From an uncultured Bergeyella sp. (lineage in GTDB: Bacteria > Bacteroidota > Bacteroidia > Flavobacteriales > Weeksellaceae): DNA of 10,372 nucleotides. Of the stretch, positions 6,578 through 10,372 are shown in pieces. The stretch is taken from the NCBI GenBank assembly GCA_916710115.1, contig CAKAOY010000028.1:1-10372 (forward strand), read 5' to 3'. The notes under the pieces were generated by a model. It was not told the origin of the DNA. It did not search any database and worked only from the letters and a program-made list of their open reading frames with translations. The translations under genes were made by a program, and so were the position numbers. Each line of letters opens with the position of its first letter. Position 1 is the stretch's first letter.

Positions 6578-7796
6578 GTAATCAATCTCAATGAAGAATC
6601 TTTATTAAGATATGCCCAAGCCCAATTGAAGAAAATAGCAAACTTATTTCTCGCCCCTAAAATCAACATTAAGTGAAGGAACATCCATACGAACCACGCC
6701 AGCATTCCTTGGAATTTCCATTTTGGCAAATCCACTACTGCCTTGTATTTTCCGATAGTTGCCATTGAACCAAGATCCTTATATTCATATTCTTTCCAAT
6801 ATTTTCTATCTCCTTTTAGAAGGTTTTGAGCTAAATTAACAGCTTGATTCACTGCCACATTTGCTACTTGTGGATGCCCCTTCGGATATTTTGGAGTTTC
6901 CATATAGGCTACATCTCCAATAGCAAAAATATTATCATAACCTTTCACTCTGTTAAATCCACTTGATAGCGGTTTCTCATAATATTTTGGGGATTTAGTC
7001 CTTCTATCACATTTCCAGTAACACCTGCCGCCCAAATGACATTGGTTGTTTTGATACTTTTACCACTTTGCATTTGTAGTACTTTTCCATCGTAATGAAC
7101 TACAACTTCATTATTATAACACTCTACACCAAGTTCTTTTAGGTATTGTGCAGATTTTTCTTGAGACTCTTTACTCATTATATCAAGTGGATGAGTAGCA
7201 CTTACCATTATGATTTTCAAATCTTTAAAATTCATATTTGGATAATCTCTCGGTAAAATATTATTTTTCATTTCGGCAAATGCACCTGCCATTTCTACTC
7301 CTGTTGGGCCACTTCCTACAACTACGATATTCCAATTCCCCTCGTCGGACTGCCCTCTTTCTATAATGAGTTTTTCAAAAGTGAGCAAAATATTATTTCT
7401 GATGCAAATTGCCTCTTGGGTGGTTTTCATTCCATAGGCGTATTTCTCCATCTCTTGATTTCCAAAAAAATTCGTCTTACATCCCGTAGCAATTACCAAC
7501 TTATCGTAATGGAAACATCCATTTTCACAAATCACTTTATTTTCTTCTGGTATTATTTTTTTCACTTCCGTAAGTCTAAAACTCACATTCTTAGACCTTT
7601 GGAATATTTTCCTAAACGGAAACGAAATATTAGATGGCTCTATCCTACCCGATGCCAATTGATAAAATAATGGCTGAAACATATGATGATTCACCTTGTC
7701 TATCAAGATAACTTTTTTATCCTTTCTATTACTTAGAAGTCTCGCTAATTTTAACCCCGCAAAACCTCCTCCTATAATTACAATTTTCTCTCTCAT
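6559..7796 (-). pseudogene. Type II NADH:quinone oxidoreductase (NDH-2), interrupted by a frameshift
   Basis: Two overlapping minus-strand frames together make one NDH-2-like flavoprotein of about 411 residues, a peripheral membrane enzyme that passes electrons from NADH to quinone without pumping protons. The first frame, from ATG at 7796, carries the FAD-binding GGGFAG (residues 9-14), NHHMFQPLFYQLASG, the NADH-binding GSGPTGVE (161-168) and VIWAAGVTG. It ends with a TGA at 6945-6947. The second frame resumes with FNRVKGYDNIFAIGDVAYM, whose GD is the second FAD contact, and ends with the hydrophobic FVWMFLHLMLILGA segment typical of the membrane-binding C-terminus. The break lies at about 6953-6962, where RYQVD should run into FNRVKG. 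One lost T, or a 4-base deletion, explains the shift. The first part alone would lack the GD motif and the membrane/quinone region and is unlikely to work. An upstream GTG at 7814 is possible but lies in the promoter box, so the ATG at 7796 is preferred. A sequencing error remains possible. Confidence 0.85.
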
Positions 7797-7813
7797 ATTT
7801 CTAAATTTTTGCA

Positions 7814-7821
7814 CAAATTTA
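7814..7821 (-). promoter_or_regulatory. Putative -7 promoter box of the NDH-2 gene
   Basis: On the minus strand TAAATTTG fits TAnnTTTG and lies 17 bases before the ATG at 7796. No TTG is found 17-23 bases further upstream, so the promoter call rests on the -7 box and its position only. Confidence 0.4.
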
Positions 7822-7880
7822 AATATAATTAATAATATACACGAAATAATTTTTATTAATTTTAAATAACAACACTCTGA

Positions 7881-7922
7881 TTATTTTTCTTATCCCACAA
7901 ACAAGCATTTATTTTTCTTATC
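7881..7922 (+). repeat. Perfect 14-base direct repeat upstream of the oxoamine synthase promoter
   Basis: TTATTTTTCTTATC occurs at 7881-7894 and again at 7909-7922, 28 bases apart from start to start. The second copy occupies the place where a -33 element would be expected for the box at 7939. The remainder of this 180-bp intergenic region shows only the two opposed promoter boxes. A protein-binding site is possible but unproven. Confidence 0.45.
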
Positions 7923-7938
7923 TATATTAAAAAAACCT

Positions 7939-7946
7939 TATATTTG
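7939..7946 (+). promoter_or_regulatory. Putative -7 promoter box of the oxoamine synthase gene
   Basis: TATATTTG is an exact TAnnTTTG match 30 bases before the ATG. The -33 region has no TTG but contains the second copy of the direct repeat TTATTTTTCTTATC. Confidence 0.5.
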
Positions 7947-7976
7947 CTGACATAATTTTAAAAAATACAAAACAAA

Positions 7977-9251
7977 ATGGTAGATATTTTTGATAGAATT
8001 AAACAAAACCCTGGACCTCTTGGGCAGTTTGCTGACTATGGTGAAGGATATTTTATTTTTCCAAGATTAGAAGGGCCTATCGGTCCAAGAATGAAATTCC
8101 AAGGAAGAGAGGTAATATTCTGGTCTGCAAATGATTATCTTGGACTTTGCAACCATCCCGAAGTTCTCGAAACCGACGCAAAAGCAGCAGCAGAGTTCGG
8201 AATGTTTTACCCAATGGGAGCAAGAGCAATGTCCGGAGAAACGGATTACCACCTACAGTTAGAGAGAGAATTAGCAGATTTCGTAAAAAAAGAATCTGCC
8301 TATCTACTAAACTTCGGATACCAAGGTATGGTTTCCATCATTGATGCTCTCGTTAGTCGCAACGATGTAATTGTCTATGATGTAGATTCTCACGCTTGTA
8401 TTATTGATGGAGTAAGGTTGCACGCAGGGAAAAGATTCACCTACAAGCACAACGATATTGAAAGTTTGGAAAAAAACCTACAAAGAGCAACCAAAGTAGC
8501 TGAAGAAAACGGCGGAGGGATACTCGTAATCACAGAAGGTGTTTTCGGAATGAGAGGCCAACAAGGAAAATTAAAAGAAATAGCTCAACTAAAAGAAAAA
8601 TATAATTTCCGACTTTTAGTAGATGATGCTCACGGGTTCGGAACTTTAGGAGCTACAGGTGCAGGAACAGGCGAAGAGCAAGGATGCCAAGACCAAATTG
8701 ATGTGTATTTCTCCACTTTTGCTAAATCAATGGCTGGTTTTGGAGCATTCGTAGCAGGAAATAAGGAAATCGTAAGATACCTAAAATTTAATCTTCGTTC
8801 GCAAATATTTGCAAAATCCCTCACTATGCCAATGGTAATCGGTGGATTAAAAAGATTAGAACTCCTAAGGAATCATCCTGAAATAAAAGCAAAACTTTGG
8901 GAAAATGTAACTAAACTACAAAATGGACTCAAAGAAAGAGGCTTCAACCTCGGTGATACCAACACTTGTGTTACCCCAGTATTTATGCAAGGTAGCCCTG
9001 TAGAGGCAACCCTCCTCGTAAGAGACCTTAGAGAGAATTTCGGTATATTCACCTCGGTAGTAGTGTATCCTGTTATTCCGAAAGGTATGATTTTGCTAAG
9101 ACTTATTCCTACAGCATCTCACACCGATGCTGAAATCAACGAAACACTATCCGCCTTCGAGTCTATCCACGACAAATTAGTTTCTGGACATTACAAACAA
9201 CAAGCCGAAAAACTATTAGCCGAACAAGGATTAGAGTTTAAAGAAATATAA
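7977..9251 (+). CDS. PLP-dependent alpha-oxoamine synthase, serine palmitoyltransferase / cysteate acyltransferase type
   Basis: The 424-residue protein belongs to the fold-type I alpha-oxoamine synthases, which condense an amino acid with an acyl-CoA or acyl-ACP and release CO2. Family landmarks are NDYLGL (52-57), GARAMSGETDYHLQLE (81-96), DSHACIIDG (137-145) with His139 stacking on the PLP ring, the PLP-binding VDDAHGFG (215-222), and the Schiff-base lysine Lys250 in STFAKSMAGFGAFVAG. The sequence is longer at both ends than KBL or BioF (about 390-400) and resembles Bacteroidota enzymes that make the long-chain base of sphingolipids or, with cysteate, the sulfonolipid base capnine. Which amino acid is used cannot be told from the sequence. 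No biotin or threonine-degradation genes are nearby, which weakly argues against BioF or KBL. It is monocistronic, with a promoter box upstream and a terminator just after the stop. Confidence 0.85.
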   Translation: MVDIFDRIKQNPGPLGQFADYGEGYFIFPRLEGPIGPRMKFQGREVIFWSANDYLGLCNHPEVLETDAKAAAEFGMFYPMGARAMSGETDYHLQLERELADFVKKESAYLLNFGYQGMVSIIDALVSRNDVIVYDVDSHACIIDGVRLHAGKRFTYKHNDIESLEKNLQRATKVAEENGGGILVITEGVFGMRGQQGKLKEIAQLKEKYNFRLLVDDAHGFGTLGATGAGTGEEQGCQDQIDVYFSTFAKSMAGFGAFVAGNKEIVRYLKFNLRSQIFAKSLTMPMVIGGLKRLELLRNHPEIKAKLWENVTKLQNGLKERGFNLGDTNTCVTPVFMQGSPVEATLLVRDLRENFGIFTSVVVYPVIPKGMILLRLIPTASHTDAEINETLSAFESIHDKLVSGHYKQQAEKLLAEQGLEFKEI

Positions 9252-9256
9252 ACAAC

Positions 9257-9283
9257 AAAAAGCAACCTTATTGGTTGCTTTTT
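9257..9283. terminator. Bidirectional intrinsic terminator, overlapping the stop of the membrane protein gene
   Basis: AAAAAGCAACC (9257-9267) and GGTTGCTTTTT (9273-9283) form a perfect 11-bp stem with loop TTATT. On the plus strand it lies five bases after the oxoamine synthase stop. On the minus strand the stop codon of the convergent membrane protein gene (9268-9270) falls in the loop, and one stem arm encodes the last residues. Confidence 0.85.
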
Positions 9284-10278
9284 TTATTCTTTGCTAACAT
9301 CGGTATGGAAATTAATCCCATTATTAAAATAATTACTAACTGTACAGTATGGGACAGAAAAGCATACGATAATCCCACCTCGGCACCCTGCTCAGGGTCT
9401 CTACTCATAGACAAAAATAGCATTGATATACCCATTTTTAGAGCATAGTGAAATGCTCCTATCCCACCAGATGCAGGGACTATCATCCCCAAAGTACCAA
9501 CTACAATAATGAAAAAACCATCAGCAATAGTAAAATTTTCCGTCTCTGGTAGAGCAAAACAAATCAGATACGAAGCTCCGTAATAAGCCCCCCAAATCCC
9601 CATCGTATAAAGTATGAATTTCCATTTGTGTTTTAATCTAAAAATAGCTAGCATTCCAGACATAACTCCCTCTATTGCTATGATGATTCTATGAATCAAC
9701 CCTATTTTTTTTAGCTTTTCTTTGAAAATAAAAAAGATAAAAAAAACAAAAATCATCAATAGAATACCTCCTACCAACAGCGTAGGATTGATATTGATAT
9801 TCGCCTTCTTGCGGAATTGCTCAATGGCATCATACTTAAAGATAAGAGTCAGCCCCAAGAAGATAAACATACAGCACAAATCCACCACACGCTCTAAAAT
9901 AATCGTCCCAAAAGATTTATCTACAGGAACCTTTTCTACTCCATAAAGAGCAGTAGAGCGGGCTATTTCGCCACTTCTTGGAATAGTAAGATTCATCAAA
10001 TACCCAAAAGACAGCGTCCAAAGGGCATTTGTATGAGATATTCTATACCCCAATGGCTCAAGAAGTAAATTCCAGCGGATAGCTCGTATCCAATAAGCTA
10101 AAACTCCAAAAAACATTGACACCAACACCCATAAATAATTGGCTTTCAATAGAGTTTTTTTGATACTTTGAACATCCAAATCTTGAAATGCTAAATACAT
10201 AAACCCTACTGCAAACACCATAGAAACCATAATGGTTAAAATATTTTTTATGGGATTGCGAGTTGTTTCTTCTTTCAT
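9268..10278 (-). CDS. Flippase-like integral membrane protein, lysylphosphatidylglycerol-synthase TM domain family
   Basis: The 336-residue protein has about eight hydrophobic segments and the family pattern of the LPG-synthase transmembrane/YbhN-type (UPF0104) proteins: an N-terminal helix ending FMYLAFQDLD, then YWIRAIRWNLLLEPLG, the hallmark FGYLMNLTIPRSGEIARSTAL (split here by GYLMNLTIPRSGE around residues 92-104), ERVVDL, and a glycine-rich PASGGIGAFHYAL near residue 265. The family equals the membrane half of MprF; stand-alone members are thought to move lipids or polar lipid precursors, but most have no proven substrate. There is no soluble lysyltransferase domain, so lipid lysylation is not expected. 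The gene starts one base after the panD stop and is therefore almost certainly co-transcribed and translationally coupled with it. Its last codons overlap the terminator shared with the facing gene. Confidence 0.85.
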   Translation of the reverse strand: MKEETTRNPIKNILTIMVSMVFAVGFMYLAFQDLDVQSIKKTLLKANYLWVLVSMFFGVLAYWIRAIRWNLLLEPLGYRISHTNALWTLSFGYLMNLTIPRSGEIARSTALYGVEKVPVDKSFGTIILERVVDLCCMFIFLGLTLIFKYDAIEQFRKKANININPTLLVGGILLMIFVFFIFFIFKEKLKKIGLIHRIIIAIEGVMSGMLAIFRLKHKWKFILYTMGIWGAYYGASYLICFALPETENFTIADGFFIIVVGTLGMIVPASGGIGAFHYALKMGISMLFLSMSRDPEQGAEVGLSYAFLSHTVQLVIILIMGLISIPMLAKNKKSNQ

Positions 10279-10279
10279 T

Positions 10280-10372
10280 TTATTTCAAGAGATTAGTTTG
10301 CTCGTCTGGAAAAACAATTTTTGGCTGAAAAGACTTGGCTTCTTCCATCGTCATTTGGGCATATGCTATAAT
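10280..10372 (-). CDS. panD: Aspartate 1-decarboxylase PanD, C-terminal fragment (cut by window edge)
   Basis: The last 30 codons of a minus-strand frame enter from the right edge and stop with TAA at 10280-10282. The visible residues read IIAYAQMTMEEAKSF, then QPKIVFPDEQTNLLK, which fits the C-terminus of PanD (typical pattern: AYAxM...EEAK.F.PkvVFvDE). PanD is a pyruvoyl enzyme that makes beta-alanine from aspartate for pantothenate and coenzyme A; the Gly-Ser self-cleavage site lies outside the window, so catalytic residues cannot be checked. The next gene starts one base after this stop. Confidence 0.8.
   Translation of the reverse strand: MIAYAQMTMEEAKSFQPKIVFPDEQTNLLK

Noticed and set aside
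7797..7814. Upstream GTG start for the NDH-2 gene, adding six residues
   Set aside because: The GTG falls inside the TAAATTTG promoter box, while the ATG at 7796 begins exactly at the conserved REKIVIIGGGFAG.
1..10372. Search for mobile elements, CRISPR, toxin-antitoxin or phage-defence genes
   Set aside because: No transposase, integrase, repeat-spacer array or typical defence gene was seen; all large frames are housekeeping or transport proteins.

Overview
The window looks like ordinary chromosome of a low-GC member of the Bacteroidota, most likely a flavobacterium. Three things point there. The DNA is AT-rich, with A-rich leaders in place of clear Shine-Dalgarno sites. Perfect TAnnTTTG promoter boxes, the Bacteroidota -7 element, lie a short distance upstream of six genes. 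The proteins (RecF, TrmD, an NDH-2 type dehydrogenase, an alpha-oxoamine synthase of the sphingolipid/sulfonolipid type, PanD) read as flavobacterial versions. I cannot name a genus from sequence alone.

Left part (1-3746, all minus strand): a FucP/GluP-like MFS sugar transporter cut by the left edge; then a two-gene unit transcribed from right to left, with an MFS transporter of unknown substrate followed by an FMN-dependent alpha-hydroxy-acid (probably L-lactate) dehydrogenase, closed by a perfect 14-bp hairpin terminator. The pairing suggests import and oxidation of a hydroxy acid, with electrons probably passed to quinone.

Middle (3747-7976): a divergent intergenic region of about 180 bp holds two adjacent dyads. 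On the plus strand follow a very hydrophobic protein that resembles UbiA prenyltransferases but lacks their first Asp motif, and recF. recF converges on trmD with a shared bidirectional terminator. Upstream of trmD on the minus strand is a type II NADH dehydrogenase gene broken by a frameshift at about 6953-6962. The trmD promoter overlaps the 3' end of that gene. Another intergenic region of about 180 bp carries a 14-bp direct repeat.

Right part (7977-10372): a plus-strand alpha-oxoamine synthase (serine palmitoyltransferase or cysteate acyltransferase type) converges, through a hairpin terminator, on a minus-strand pair: the 3' end of panD and, one base after its stop, an integral membrane protein of the lysylphosphatidylglycerol-synthase/flippase-like family.

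No rRNA, tRNA, CRISPR array, insertion sequence or phage gene was found, and no gene-free stretch exceeds 300 bases. I see no strong candidate for a new multi-gene system. The best leads are the broken NDH-2 gene, the degenerate UbiA-like protein, the hydroxy-acid transporter/oxidase pair, and the two small repeat structures in the intergenic regions.
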